A stretch of DNA of 64,000 nt from Clostridiaceae bacterium (GTDB taxonomy: Bacteria > Bacillota > Clostridia > Peptostreptococcales > Tindalliaceae). The stretch spans positions 40,443 to 104,442 of the forward strand of contig JAABSW010000008.1 of NCBI GenBank assembly GCA_011390155.1. Direction: 5' to 3'. Made by a program: the position numbers and the translations under genes. The notes beneath the pieces are model-generated. The model was not told the DNA's origin and ran no database searches. It worked only from the letters and a program-made list of their open reading frames with translations. Positions 1 to 8,586 of the stretch are shown in pieces; the stretch's first letter is position 1; every line of letters begins with the position of its first letter.

Positions 1-549
1 TTTGGCGGACGTCCCAAAGCTTTTCCAACTGTACCTATGTTCACAAAAGTCATTCGCATTGGGAATATATCACTGCAGGCACTCACGTTGTACATTCCTG
101 TTGCAACCATCATCTTACTGATAGGCCTTCATTTTCTCATTCAAAAAACCAAAACAGGTCTGGGGATGCGTGCTGTTTCCAAAGACCACGACACAGCGCG
201 TCTGATGGGTGTTAACGTAAACAAAACCATTACGGTTACCTTTGCCATTGGCTCCATTTTAGCTGCTTTTGGCGGTATCATGTGGGGCATGAAATTCCCA
301 CAGATTGTTCCCACTATGGGTCTTATACCCGGTCTAAAGTGCTTTATTGCTGCTGTTGTTGGGGGTATTGGCAACATATCTGGCGCCGTATTGGGAGGCT
401 TCATCCTGGGTGTTGGCGAAATTATGCTTATCGCCTTCCTGCCTGGTCTTACCGGGTACCGTGACGCCTTTGCCTTTGTTTTACTGATCGTCATTTTATT
501 GGTTAAGCCCACTGGTCTTTTGGGCGAAAAAACAGCAGAGAAGGTGTAG
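1..549 (+). CDS. livH: Branched-chain amino acid ABC transporter permease LivH (5' end outside window)
   Basis: The frame is open from the first base, so the gene begins upstream; 182 codons of the C-terminal part are visible. It is a hydrophobic inner-membrane permease with at least four membrane segments and the cytoplasmic loop ARLMGVNVNKTITVTF, the EAA-like coupling site of LivH-type permeases, followed by the glycine-rich GGIGNISGAVLGG segment. With LivM it forms the membrane channel for leucine, isoleucine or valine uptake. The next gene, livM, starts 2 bp after the stop and livG and livF follow, giving the order HMGF. The substrate-binding protein livK is not in the window. Family assignment is firm; substrate (branched-chain amino acids versus urea or amides) is inferred from the family. 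Confidence 0.93.
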   Translation, partial: FGGRPKAFPTVPMFTKVIRIGNISLQALTLYIPVATIILLIGLHFLIQKTKTGLGMRAVSKDHDTARLMGVNVNKTITVTFAIGSILAAFGGIMWGMKFPQIVPTMGLIPGLKCFIAAVVGGIGNISGAVLGGFILGVGEIMLIAFLPGLTGYRDAFAFVLLIVILLVKPTGLLGEKTAEKV

Positions 550-551
550 CC

Positions 552-1613
552 ATGAATCCGAAAAAAAGGAATATGATGTTGAATTTGGCGGCCATTCTGG
601 TGCTTATCCTGTTCTTGGTGTACGCCAATCGAAACCTGGGCTCTTACAATATCCGTGTATTAAACCTTTGTGCCATTTATGCCATATTAGGCATGAGCCT
701 TAATTTGATTAATGGCATAACAGGTCTGTTTTCTTTGGGCCATGCGGGTTTTATGGCCGTTGGTGCCTATGCCACGGCTCTCTTAACCATGCCGCCGGCT
801 GTAAAAGAACAAAACTTTTTTCTTGAACCCATCGTGCCTATTTTGGCCAACATTACTTTACCCTTCCCCGTAGCCATCACCATCGGCGGGTTCTTTGCAG
901 CCTTTGTTGCTTTTATCATCGGTGCTCCTGTGCTGCGTCTTCGGGGTGACTACCTGGCCATTGCCACTCTAGGGTTTTCTGAGATTATCCGCATTGTCAT
1001 CACCAATACACAAAGCATCACCAACGGTGCCCTGGGCCTTAAATCAATCCCTGGTACCACCAATTTATGGTGGAGCTATGGCATTGCACTGTTAACCCTT
1101 TACCTGATGTTCGCCATTGTGAACAGCAGTTATGGGAAAGCCTTTAAGTCCATTCGCGAGGATGAAATTGCTGCAGAAAGTATGGGGATTAGTCTCTTTA
1201 AACATAAAGTCCTGGCCTTTGTCATCGGCGCTTTCTTTGCAGGCGTGGGGGGCGGCCTTCTGGCCAGCCTCCAGGGTGCCATCAATCCACTGATGTTTCG
1301 GTTTATACTTACCTTCAATGTCGTGCTGGTTGTAGTGCTTGGTGGTATGGGCAGCATGACCGGGTCCGTAATTTCTGCCTTTATCGTCACCTCCGGCCTG
1401 GAAACCCTCCGGGTGCTGGATGAAGCCATCAACATTGGACCCATACAAATGGCAGGCATTCCGGGACTCCGTATGGTGGTTTTTTCAACCATGTTAATGA
1501 TTGTTGTTATTTTCTTCCAAAGAGGTTTAATGGGTACCAACGAATTGTCTTGGAACCGCCTCTTTCAATTCTTTGAAAAACGCTTTTCCAAGAAGGGGGT
1601 GTCTTCTAAATGA
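552..1613 (+). CDS. livM: Branched-chain amino acid ABC transporter permease LivM
   Basis: A 353-residue membrane protein with about eight to ten hydrophobic segments, the second permease of the LivHMGF importer. Recognisable LivM features are LNLINGITGLFSLGHAGFMA near residues 50-70, LRLRGDYLAIATLGFSEIIR near 130-150 and the EAA-like loop ESMGISLFKHKVLAFVIGA near 210. Length is typical of the family. It begins 2 bp after livH and its TGA stop overlaps the livG start by 4 bp, so translation is probably coupled. It should pair with LivH in the membrane and with the two ATPases encoded next. Confidence 0.95.
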   Translation: MNPKKRNMMLNLAAILVLILFLVYANRNLGSYNIRVLNLCAIYAILGMSLNLINGITGLFSLGHAGFMAVGAYATALLTMPPAVKEQNFFLEPIVPILANITLPFPVAITIGGFFAAFVAFIIGAPVLRLRGDYLAIATLGFSEIIRIVITNTQSITNGALGLKSIPGTTNLWWSYGIALLTLYLMFAIVNSSYGKAFKSIREDEIAAESMGISLFKHKVLAFVIGAFFAGVGGGLLASLQGAINPLMFRFILTFNVVLVVVLGGMGSMTGSVISAFIVTSGLETLRVLDEAINIGPIQMAGIPGLRMVVFSTMLMIVVIFFQRGLMGTNELSWNRLFQFFEKRFSKKGVSSK

Positions 1614-2380
1614 CGCTTCTTAAAACCAATGCCATCACTATGCAATTCGGAGGTCTGACCGCCGTTAGCGAGTTATCCCTGGACATTGCCCAAGGTGAAA
1701 TCATTGCTGTGATCGGACCAAATGGTGCCGGTAAAACAACTGCCTTTAACATGATCACCGGCGTGTACAAACCCACACAGGGAACCATTGAATTTGCAGG
1801 TAAAAACATCACCGGATTAAAACCTCACCTGATTACAAAACAGGGGATGGCCCGTACTTTTCAAAACATACGCTTGTTTAAAGATTTGACGGTTGAGGAC
1901 AACCTCTTCATTGCCCAGCACTTACATTTAAACGCTAACCTGTACCAGGCAATGTTTCGATTACCCGGATACAAAAAAGAGGAAAAACACATCCTTGAAA
2001 AAACTGCGTTTCTGTTGGAAAAAGTTGGTCTGTCCAATCTGGCAAAGGAAAAATCTTCCAGTCTGCCTTATGGATTGCAGCGAAAATTGGAAATTGCCCG
2101 CGCCCTGGCCACAGATCCCCAACTATTATTGCTGGACGAGCCTGCTGCCGGCATGAACCCCAAGGAAACAGAAGATTTAACACATTTTATCAAAAATATT
2201 CGGGATGAATTTGATTTAACCATTCTATTGATTGAACATCATATGCAGGTGGTCATGGATATTTCGAAACGAATTTACGTACTGGATTATGGTGTTACCA
2301 TTGCAGAGGGAACACCTATGGAGATTCAGAATAATGAACGGGTCATACAGGCCTACCTGGGGGTGGACGAAGATGCTTGA
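1610..2380 (+). CDS. livG: Branched-chain amino acid ABC transporter ATP-binding protein LivG
   Basis: A 256-residue ABC ATPase. Walker A is GPNGAGKTTAFN near residue 37, Walker B is LLLLDEPAAGMNP near 180, and the switch histidine lies in LLIEHHM near 215. The region LPYGLQRKLEIARAL replaces the usual LSGGQ signature, as is common in LivG. The ATG overlaps the livM stop (ATGA), and an AGAAGGGGG ribosome site lies inside the livM end. It is one of two cytoplasmic ATPases powering LivHM. The C-terminal AEGTPMEIQNNERVIQAYLG is typical of LivG. Confidence 0.95.
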   Translation: MTLLKTNAITMQFGGLTAVSELSLDIAQGEIIAVIGPNGAGKTTAFNMITGVYKPTQGTIEFAGKNITGLKPHLITKQGMARTFQNIRLFKDLTVEDNLFIAQHLHLNANLYQAMFRLPGYKKEEKHILEKTAFLLEKVGLSNLAKEKSSSLPYGLQRKLEIARALATDPQLLLLDEPAAGMNPKETEDLTHFIKNIRDEFDLTILLIEHHMQVVMDISKRIYVLDYGVTIAEGTPMEIQNNERVIQAYLGVDEDA

Positions 2381-3083
2381 AATCAATAACCTGGTGGTGG
2401 CCTATGGAGGTATCCAGGCACTCAAGGGTATTAATCTAACCGTTGAACCCGGAAAAATCGTTGCTTTGATAGGTGCAAACGGTGCCGGTAAAAGCACAAC
2501 CCTTAAATCAATTGTGGGCCTGGTAAAACCCGTCTCAGGCTCCATCAGCTACGAAGGAAAAGACTTGTTGAAGGTGCCCACAAAGGACATGGTGCGTACA
2601 GGCATTACCCTGGTACCAGAAGGACGAAAGATCTTTCCTGATTTAACGGTTTTGGAGAACTTGAAAATCGGTGCTTACTGTCGAAATGACACCAAGGAAA
2701 TTGAGAAAGACCGGGACTGGGTCTACGAACTGTTTCCCATTCTAAAAGAACGTAACTGGCAACTGGCAGGCACACTTTCCGGAGGCGAGCAGCAGATGTT
2801 GGCCGTGGGAAGGTCCCTGATGTCACGTCCTAAGCTGTTGATGATGGATGAACCTTCACTGGGACTGGCGCCATTAATTGTGAAAAACATTTTTAGTATC
2901 ATTAAAGAAATTCACAGCCAGGGTGTCACCATCCTGCTTATCGAACAAAACGCAAACGTTTCTCTTAAAATTGCGGACAAAGGCTATGTCATCGAAACAG
3001 GCATGATCAAGCTGGAAGGTTCCGGTCAGGAACTTCTGGTGAATGAAGAGGTTAAAAAAGCCTATCTTGGTGAAGCTCATTAA
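2373..3083 (+). CDS. livF: Branched-chain amino acid ABC transporter ATP-binding protein LivF
   Basis: A 236-residue ABC ATPase. I start it at the ATG at 2373, which overlaps livG by 8 bp and gives the usual LivF N-terminus MLEINNLVVAYGGIQAL; a longer frame from 2232 would only add residues out of frame with livG. Walker A is GANGAGKSTTLK, the signature is LSGGEQQMLAVGRSLM, Walker B is LLMMDEPSLGLAP, and LVPEGRKIFPDLTV is the LivF-specific Q-loop segment. It is the last gene of the livHMGF operon and is followed by a strong hairpin terminator. Confidence 0.95.
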   Translation: MLEINNLVVAYGGIQALKGINLTVEPGKIVALIGANGAGKSTTLKSIVGLVKPVSGSISYEGKDLLKVPTKDMVRTGITLVPEGRKIFPDLTVLENLKIGAYCRNDTKEIEKDRDWVYELFPILKERNWQLAGTLSGGEQQMLAVGRSLMSRPKLLMMDEPSLGLAPLIVKNIFSIIKEIHSQGVTILLIEQNANVSLKIADKGYVIETGMIKLEGSGQELLVNEEVKKAYLGEAH

Positions 3084-3093
3084 CATTATTAAA

Positions 3094-3140
3094 AAAAGCC
3101 ATGAAACATTCCTGTGGGAGGTTTCATGGCTTTTCATTTT
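3094..3140 (+). terminator. Bidirectional rho-independent terminator after livF
   Basis: Perfect 14-bp arms (3094-3107 and 3121-3134) enclose a 13-base loop. An A-run lies on the left and a T-rich tail on the right, so the hairpin can end livHMGF on the plus strand and the small membrane-protein gene that converges from the minus strand. Confidence 0.85.
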
Positions 3141-3151
3141 TGATGAACAAA

Positions 3152-3598
3152 TTAGTGCCCGGGAATGTGCATCCGCCGCATGCGGTAAATGACGAATTCT
3201 GTGGTGAACAAGGCCCCATTGTCCCCGTCAATGACATAGGTGTATTTCAGCCCATCCAGTTGAGGCGCTTCTTTATGATCCAGGTAATACAAGTCCCTTG
3301 CCGTATTTAGGTTGTACTCATGGAAAAAAGCTGACAAGTCTTTTTCATCCTCCAGTGTCACCCGCTGACCCAGGGGGTAGTTTCCTTTCTGGTGGTAATA
3401 AGTGTCTGTCCACTCTTTTACCTGCTGGTATTCTGCAGCATATGCCTGGTGTACTTTCTCTTCATGCCTGAAATACAATGGTAAGCTAAAGGCCATTAAG
3501 ACGATTAAACCAAAGGTGAGGAAGATTCGCTTGCCCGTGTATTTTGTCTGCTTCACTTCAAAAATGGATTCAACTTTATCATGGATTTTCTCCCACAT
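3152..3598 (-). CDS. Hypothetical single-pass membrane protein
   Basis: A 148-residue protein that I do not recognise. It has a charged cytoplasmic N-terminus (about residues 1-25), one membrane segment near 26-42 (IFLTFGLIVLMAFSLPLYF) and an extracytoplasmic remainder rich in Tyr, Glu and His. The start is supported by GAGGAG seven bases upstream of the ATG. It stands alone between the livF terminator and the HAD-gene terminator, transcribed opposite to liv. The predicted topology is N-in with a soluble outer domain of about 105 residues. No catalytic motif is visible, so no function is proposed. Confidence 0.7.
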   Translation of the reverse strand: MWEKIHDKVESIFEVKQTKYTGKRIFLTFGLIVLMAFSLPLYFRHEEKVHQAYAAEYQQVKEWTDTYYHQKGNYPLGQRVTLEDEKDLSAFFHEYNLNTARDLYYLDHKEAPQLDGLKYTYVIDGDNGALFTTEFVIYRMRRMHIPGH

Positions 3599-3632
3599 TG
3601 TGCCACTCCTCTACAAGTATAATTTCCAACAA

Positions 3633-3657
3633 AAATACCGGCTGACAGCCGGTATTT
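3633..3657 (-). terminator. Rho-independent terminator after the HAD phosphatase gene
   Basis: Eleven-bp perfect arms (3633-3643, 3647-3657) with a 3-base loop. Read on the minus strand it follows the HAD gene and ends in a short T-run. Confidence 0.75.
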
Positions 3658-3679
3658 CAGTTGTGCTCTCTGCAATTGT

Positions 3680-4342
3680 TTATACGTGTTCGCATATAAA
3701 ATGTTTCAGTTCCTGGGCATTTTTCGCCAGGGAAACCGCCCCCGCCTGTAACAACTCTTCCGGCGATCCGTAGCCATACAACACGCCAATAACTGGAATT
3801 TTCATTTTCTTTCCACCCAACACGTCGTGACTTCTGTCACCCACCATCACTGTGTCCACTGGCTTCAAATGATGCGTCTTCATGACAGCCTGAATCACTT
3901 CAGCTTTATCTGTCCGTCTCCCATCGAGGAAGCTTCCATAAATACCTGTAAAAAGGGTAAGAAGACCATGTTCCTTTAACATGATTTCTGCAAAAGGGGT
4001 GGGTTTTGATGTTGCAACGTAAAGTGCTCTGGCCTCAGCTTTAACATCTCTAAGCATCTCTTCCACACCAGGATACAATTGGTGCTGGTAAATGCCCATG
4101 GCGGAATAGTATTTTCGGTAAACTGTGATGGCTTCTCTCGCCTGGTCTCCTGTAAGACCATGCACCGTCATAAAGGAATCCAGCAAAGGAGGTCCAATGT
4201 AACATTCCAACTGGTCCAGGTCTGGTTCGTTAATGCCAAAATGCATTAGTGCCTGCTGAACCCCTCGGACGATTCCTGGTTTTGAATCTGTCAACGTACC
4301 GTCTAAGTCAAACAAAACATGCTGCCATTTTCCCAATGTCAT
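3680..4342 (-). CDS. HAD-superfamily phosphatase, phosphoglycolate phosphatase-like
   Basis: A 220-residue soluble HAD hydrolase. Motif I is LFDLDGTLTDS with nucleophile Asp12 and Asp14; motif II is the Thr/Ser of YVATSKPTPF; the lysine lies in the DKAEVIQAVM region and motif IV is MVGDRSHDVLGG. The small helical cap after motif I, with IGPPLLDSF, is typical of the Gph/5'-nucleotidase-like branch. The likely reaction is removal of phosphate from a small phosphomonoester such as phosphoglycolate, but substrate cannot be read from sequence. GAGGAGGC lies directly before the ATG. It is followed by its own terminator and lies downstream of the diguanylate cyclase gene. Confidence 0.85.
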   Translation of the reverse strand: MTLGKWQHVLFDLDGTLTDSKPGIVRGVQQALMHFGINEPDLDQLECYIGPPLLDSFMTVHGLTGDQAREAITVYRKYYSAMGIYQHQLYPGVEEMLRDVKAEARALYVATSKPTPFAEIMLKEHGLLTLFTGIYGSFLDGRRTDKAEVIQAVMKTHHLKPVDTVMVGDRSHDVLGGKKMKIPVIGVLYGYGSPEELLQAGAVSLAKNAQELKHFICEHV

Positions 4343-4376
4343 GCCTCCTCACATTGTCATCGGCCACCTATTCATC

Positions 4377-5567
4377 TTAAAAAACGTCCACATGAGATAC
4401 TGCATTACCGCCTTTTCCCTTGGATCTATACATGCCCTTGTCGGCTATTTCAATTAATTTGGTTACCGAGGTGGCATCCTTGGGATAAATTGCAATACCA
4501 ATGGAAATAGTAAAGGAAGGGTCTTTAATATCACTCACTCGTTCCCTGAGGCGTTCAGCCACAATTCTGGCTTCCGGCAGGTTCAGGGATGGCAGTAACA
4601 CAATGAATTCATCCCCGCCATAACGGCCGAACCGGTCTTCTCCCCGGATCACACCATCGGCTACATTGGCCAGTTGCTTTAAGGCCATGTCGCCCACCAC
4701 GTGGCCAAAATTGTCGTTTATGTATTTAAATTTATCGATGTCGAACATGAGAATAGAGAAAGCCCCCTCCTTTTTCATGCGGATGGTTTCTTCAATCATG
4801 TCCATGATACTAATCCGGTTAAAGGCGCCTGTCAGGCCATCCTTTTTAGCTGTTTCCAGGATGTTCTGATGTGTTCTGGCAATCTCAGATTCCCTTTTTT
4901 TAGCAGCGTAGAAGGCGGTTCGGTCCATTTTTCGTTCTAAATCAATCAAATCCTGCTTATATGTCAACGTCTCTGTTCTGGCGATCAGGGCAAAATGAGC
5001 CGTCCATAAAACATAGGCTGTGATTTTCAATAACACTGACACTTCGGGTAAATAAACAGATTTACCGAAAAACTGTACACCATAGGATAGGGTTAATATG
5101 AATGTGCCGTAGAAAAAGAACCTTCTTTCAATCTTTTTTTGTTTGTTATGCCAATAGAGAATCACCAGTGGAAAGAGAATGGTCCAGACATAATGGACCA
5201 AGGGAATTTCGTTCATCAACTGGGCAGCCTGGGCATGCAAGAGCCACACCAAACCTGCCGTGACGGCTGGCAAAAACAATAATGCACCAACAGGTTTCTC
5301 CAAAAACCTGGCCGATTCCCAGTAAGCAAAAATTACCAGAATCAAAAACAATGATTCCCCCAGCCAGTACACCAATTCAATGCTAAAACCAGGTGTCAAA
5401 TGCAAGGCATTCATTACAAATATGGTCAAGGGTACAACGTACAATCTGGCTCTTCTGACCACCAGTTGGTGCTGGTATGGGTGTTGAACTGACAATAGTA
5501 CAATGGAAAAACATACAGACAATGATAACAGCCAAATGCCACGGTTTAACAGGTATATACTATCCAT
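4377..5567 (-). CDS. Membrane-bound diguanylate cyclase (GGDEF domain)
   Basis: A 396-residue protein. Residues 1 to about 205 contain six or seven hydrophobic segments forming a membrane sensor region of no family I recognise; a helical linker follows, then a GGDEF domain from about 235 to 390. The catalytic GGDEF is intact at 317-321. The inhibitory I-site RxxD is also present as RGED at 308-311, exactly five residues upstream, so the enzyme should make cyclic di-GMP from two GTP and be product-inhibited. No EAL domain is attached. It lies between the PIN-PhoH gene and the HAD gene, all on the minus strand. The signal sensed is unknown. Confidence 0.92.
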   Translation of the reverse strand: MDSIYLLNRGIWLLSLSVCFSIVLLSVQHPYQHQLVVRRARLYVVPLTIFVMNALHLTPGFSIELVYWLGESLFLILVIFAYWESARFLEKPVGALLFLPAVTAGLVWLLHAQAAQLMNEIPLVHYVWTILFPLVILYWHNKQKKIERRFFFYGTFILTLSYGVQFFGKSVYLPEVSVLLKITAYVLWTAHFALIARTETLTYKQDLIDLERKMDRTAFYAAKKRESEIARTHQNILETAKKDGLTGAFNRISIMDMIEETIRMKKEGAFSILMFDIDKFKYINDNFGHVVGDMALKQLANVADGVIRGEDRFGRYGGDEFIVLLPSLNLPEARIVAERLRERVSDIKDPSFTISIGIAIYPKDATSVTKLIEIADKGMYRSKGKGGNAVSHVDVF

Positions 5568-5596
5568 TCAGCCACCCCTTTCGATGATTTGCGGCA

Positions 5597-6967
5597 TTAC
5601 ATATGCTTCTCTGCCAATTGTGCCAGGGGACTGCGTTCAACCTGGCGCAATGTGATGTGCCCTGTAATATCAAAACCTTTCATCTTGTCAACAGTGTAAA
5701 CAAGTCCGTTTGATTTGGAATCCACCAGTACGTTATCAATTTGGTTATCAGACGGATCCCCCAGAAATAGAAACTTTGCTCCTTCGCCCGCCCTTGTTAA
5801 CATCAGTTTAGCCAAATGAGGTGTTGTTTCCTGGGCTTCGTCCACAATCACCAGTGCATTGGCCAGTGTGCGCCCTCTCATGTAATTAAAGGTTTTCATT
5901 TCCAACACCCCTGCGTCCATGTAGGTGCTGATAAAGTGTTCCACGGAAAAGTCCGGTTTTTCACCTTTTCGATAAGTCTGAGGGGCTCCTTCCAACTTGT
6001 TTTTTTGTTTCAGGTCAAACAGGTTATCCACGGCATCATAAAAAGCTTGCATCCATGGTTTGAGTTTTTCCCGCTCTTCACCCGGTAAAAAGCCTATGTC
6101 GTTTCCAGCAGGTACCACCGGTCGTACAAAAATAATTTTTCGGAACATCCCTTTTTCCAGTACTGCCTGTAATGCATAGGCGATGCTTAAAATGCTTTTT
6201 CCGCTGCCTGCTCCTCCCATTATGCTGGCGAAATGAATGGAAGGGTCATGGAGAAGCTCCATGGCCATTTTTTGTTCCCGGTTGATGGGTTTGATTCCCC
6301 AAGTGTATTCATTGACATATTCCAAAGGAACTATCATTTCTTTTTTCAGTTTGGCCAGTATTTCGTGGCCAGACTGGTCCTGGCTCTTAATGTGGAAAAA
6401 GTGGTTAGGGTACACCGGTTCCTGGAAGAAATCCGGCATGGTGATTCCTCCCTGAAAAATCTGGTTGATCTGAGAAGAGGGCAGCATGAGTTCGCTGAAT
6501 CCCTGGTACAGGTCTTCTGTTCTTACTTTATCTGTTTCATAGTCTTCCACTTTTAGTCCCAATGCATCGGCTTTTACCGTCATGCACATGTCCTTGGTCA
6601 CTAAGATCGTGGGTCGGTCCTGTTCCTCATCAGAAATACTTTTTGCAATGGACAGTATGCGGTTGTCATTCTTTTTTGTGTCAATGCCTTCCGGGAGATT
6701 CAACACATTCGCTCTGTTCATTTCGATCCTGATTTTTCCACCATTGGGCAACGGAATTCCATCCACAAAATTGCCCCACTCTCTCACTTTATTAAGCTCC
6801 TTTAATACCTGTCGTGCATGATAGCCAACCATGCCACTGGCTTTTTTAAGTCCATCCAGCTCTTCCACCGTCACTAAAGGCAGAACCACATGGTTGTCCT
6901 GGAAATTATACAAAAATAGGGGATCGTGGATCATCACATTGGTGTCAATCACATAATTCTTAATCAT
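5597..6967 (-). CDS. PIN-PhoH family ATPase/RNase (PhoH2, YlaK-like)
   Basis: A 456-residue, two-domain protein. The N-terminal PIN nuclease domain (about 1-140) shows the acidic residues Asp8 (VIDTNVMIHD), Glu35/36 and a later Asp in DNRILSIA. The C-terminal PhoH ATPase domain has Walker A GGAGSGKS at 251-258, Walker B ALVIVDEAQ and the FLGDPSDNQID sensor segment. Proteins of this PhoH2 type couple an RNA helicase-like ATPase to PIN RNase activity; the cellular role is poorly defined. GGGAG precedes the ATG by 8 bases. It appears monocistronic or linked with the downstream cyclase. Confidence 0.93.
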   Translation of the reverse strand: MIKNYVIDTNVMIHDPLFLYNFQDNHVVLPLVTVEELDGLKKASGMVGYHARQVLKELNKVREWGNFVDGIPLPNGGKIRIEMNRANVLNLPEGIDTKKNDNRILSIAKSISDEEQDRPTILVTKDMCMTVKADALGLKVEDYETDKVRTEDLYQGFSELMLPSSQINQIFQGGITMPDFFQEPVYPNHFFHIKSQDQSGHEILAKLKKEMIVPLEYVNEYTWGIKPINREQKMAMELLHDPSIHFASIMGGAGSGKSILSIAYALQAVLEKGMFRKIIFVRPVVPAGNDIGFLPGEEREKLKPWMQAFYDAVDNLFDLKQKNKLEGAPQTYRKGEKPDFSVEHFISTYMDAGVLEMKTFNYMRGRTLANALVIVDEAQETTPHLAKLMLTRAGEGAKFLFLGDPSDNQIDNVLVDSKSNGLVYTVDKMKGFDITGHITLRQVERSPLAQLAEKHM

Positions 6968-7120
6968 AGGCGCAGCTCCCTTCGATCAATGGTTTGATCT
7001 TTTATCTCTTTATCATACAGATTTCTCCGGGTTCAATCATCTTGTTCATGTTAAATATGCTATGCTTATACCCTTCGGCATCCTGCACAAATCGGAAAAA
7101 ACATGGCCATCTTGCTTACC

Positions 7121-7149
7121 CCGGTTTATCCGATAACTGCCACCGCTTA
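7121..7149 (-). repeat. Short copy of a dispersed repeat core (GCGGTGG...ATCGGATAAA)
   Basis: Read on the minus strand, 7146-7125 matches 20 of 22 bases of the core also found at 25222-25243 and, on the opposite strand, at 60971-60992. It lies about 20 bases after the stop of the histidine kinase gene. As in the 25.2 kb copy, the core continues into a G/C-rich CCGG tract. Confidence 0.7.
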
Positions 7150-7167
7150 TAACTGGTACGACATCTG

Positions 7168-8586
7168 TTACGCTTTCACCTTTAGTTTAAACCAGAAAAC
7201 TGTCCCTTCACCTTCCTGGCTTTCCACCCCGTAAAGTGCTTCGTGGCTTTCCAATATGTTTTTAACGATGGCCAGGCCTAATCCTGAACCTGTTTGAAAG
7301 CTGCCTGGATGATGATGGTTAGAGCGATAATATCTTTCCCAAATCTGTTCCAACTCTTCCTGGGGAATACCGCTGCCAGTGTCTGCAATACTCACCCTGA
7401 CCTGTCCTTCTTCTTCCGTTGTTACAATGGAAATACTTCCACCCTTCGGGGTATAATGAAAAGCGTTGCCCACCAAATTCACAAGCACCTGTTCTATTCG
7501 CCTGGAATCTGCCATGACAAGGCTTTCGGAAGAAATGGTCTGGGTCAGCTGTATGCCGTTGTTTTCCGCCAAGAGAAGGAAAGAGTTTCCCACTTTTTTG
7601 ATGATCTCCGCCAGCTGGACCGGCTCCACTTCCATGTCCATGGACCCGGACTGCAGCCTGGAAAGGTGCAGCATATCATCCACAATATCACTTAGTCTCC
7701 GGCTTTCGTCCAAGATGATTCCTGCATGTTTTGTTCTCTTTTCCGGATGATCTCCGCTCAAGTCCCGGATGGTCTCAGCATACCCCTGGATTAAACTTAA
7801 AGGGGTGCGTAACTCATGGGAAACATTGGCAATGAATTCCCGTCTTATTTCTTCAATCTGGCTCAGTTTCACCGCCATTTCATTGAAGGTCTCCGTCAAC
7901 TGGCCTATTTCGTCCCTGCTTTTGACCGGTACATGAGTGTCAAGCCTGCCCTGGGCAATTTCCTTTGCAGCTTCTGTCAGTAACGATATGGGCTTAACCA
8001 CAATTCTTGCAAGCATGACGCCAATGATCACTGTTAATGCCGTCAGCACCAAGGTGACCTGCATTAATTGTTCTTTCAGCAGTGCCACCGTCTCTTCCAC
8101 GGACTCCAGGGGCATGGTGACCAGAAGCACTTCCCCGTTACTTTCAGTTCGTTCCACCGGCATGCTTAGCAACATCACATCTGACTGAAAACGGGTGTGC
8201 TGGGTTTCAAGGCGTCCCACTACCCCTCCCATGGCTTCTTGCATAATCTGGAAACGGGGGTTCATTCTTCCCATGGAACGTGTCATGCCCTGCATCATTG
8301 ATCCCATCATTGAGCTGGTGGCGTACAACGTATCACCAGCGTAACTGACCCTTTCAATGATTAAATTATATCGGTAAGATAATTCATCCAGCGCATCATT
8401 CAACTGTGCATCTGTCTCCAGGGTTTCATCGGCATAAACAGCCTGCAATTCACCCTCGATTCCTTCGATTTTTTTACTCATATAGTTTTCTTCCAGAAAA
8501 ACAATCTGGTAAAACCACAGTAAGCTGATGGTGATCAGCACCAACACCAGCAACCCTAACATCATTTTAGTGGACAGATGTTTCAT
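7168..8586 (-). CDS. Sensor histidine kinase with methionine-rich extracytoplasmic domain
   Basis: A 472-residue membrane kinase. TM1 lies near 8-30, an extracytoplasmic sensor at about 31-172, TM2 near 175-197, then HAMP (about 197-250), HisKA with phospho-acceptor His257 in FIANVSHELRTPLSL, and an HATPase domain with the N box NLVGNAFHYTPKG, G1 IADTGSGIP and G2 GSGLGLAIV. Sensor residues 93-119 contain nine methionines (SSMMGSMMQGMTRSMGRM and following), which is unusual and may bind a soft metal such as Cu(I) or act as an oxidation target. The ATG overlaps the regulator stop by 4 bp, so kinase and regulator are co-translated. Confidence 0.95.
   Translation of the reverse strand: MKHLSTKMMLGLLVLVLITISLLWFYQIVFLEENYMSKKIEGIEGELQAVYADETLETDAQLNDALDELSYRYNLIIERVSYAGDTLYATSSMMGSMMQGMTRSMGRMNPRFQIMQEAMGGVVGRLETQHTRFQSDVMLLSMPVERTESNGEVLLVTMPLESVEETVALLKEQLMQVTLVLTALTVIIGVMLARIVVKPISLLTEAAKEIAQGRLDTHVPVKSRDEIGQLTETFNEMAVKLSQIEEIRREFIANVSHELRTPLSLIQGYAETIRDLSGDHPEKRTKHAGIILDESRRLSDIVDDMLHLSRLQSGSMDMEVEPVQLAEIIKKVGNSFLLLAENNGIQLTQTISSESLVMADSRRIEQVLVNLVGNAFHYTPKGGSISIVTTEEEGQVRVSIADTGSGIPQEELEQIWERYYRSNHHHPGSFQTGSGLGLAIVKNILESHEALYGVESQEGEGTVFWFKLKVKA

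Noticed and set aside
2232..2372. Longer LivF frame from 2232
   Set aside because: It would overlap livG by about 150 bp and add residues unlike the family; the ATG at 2373 gives the standard N-terminus.
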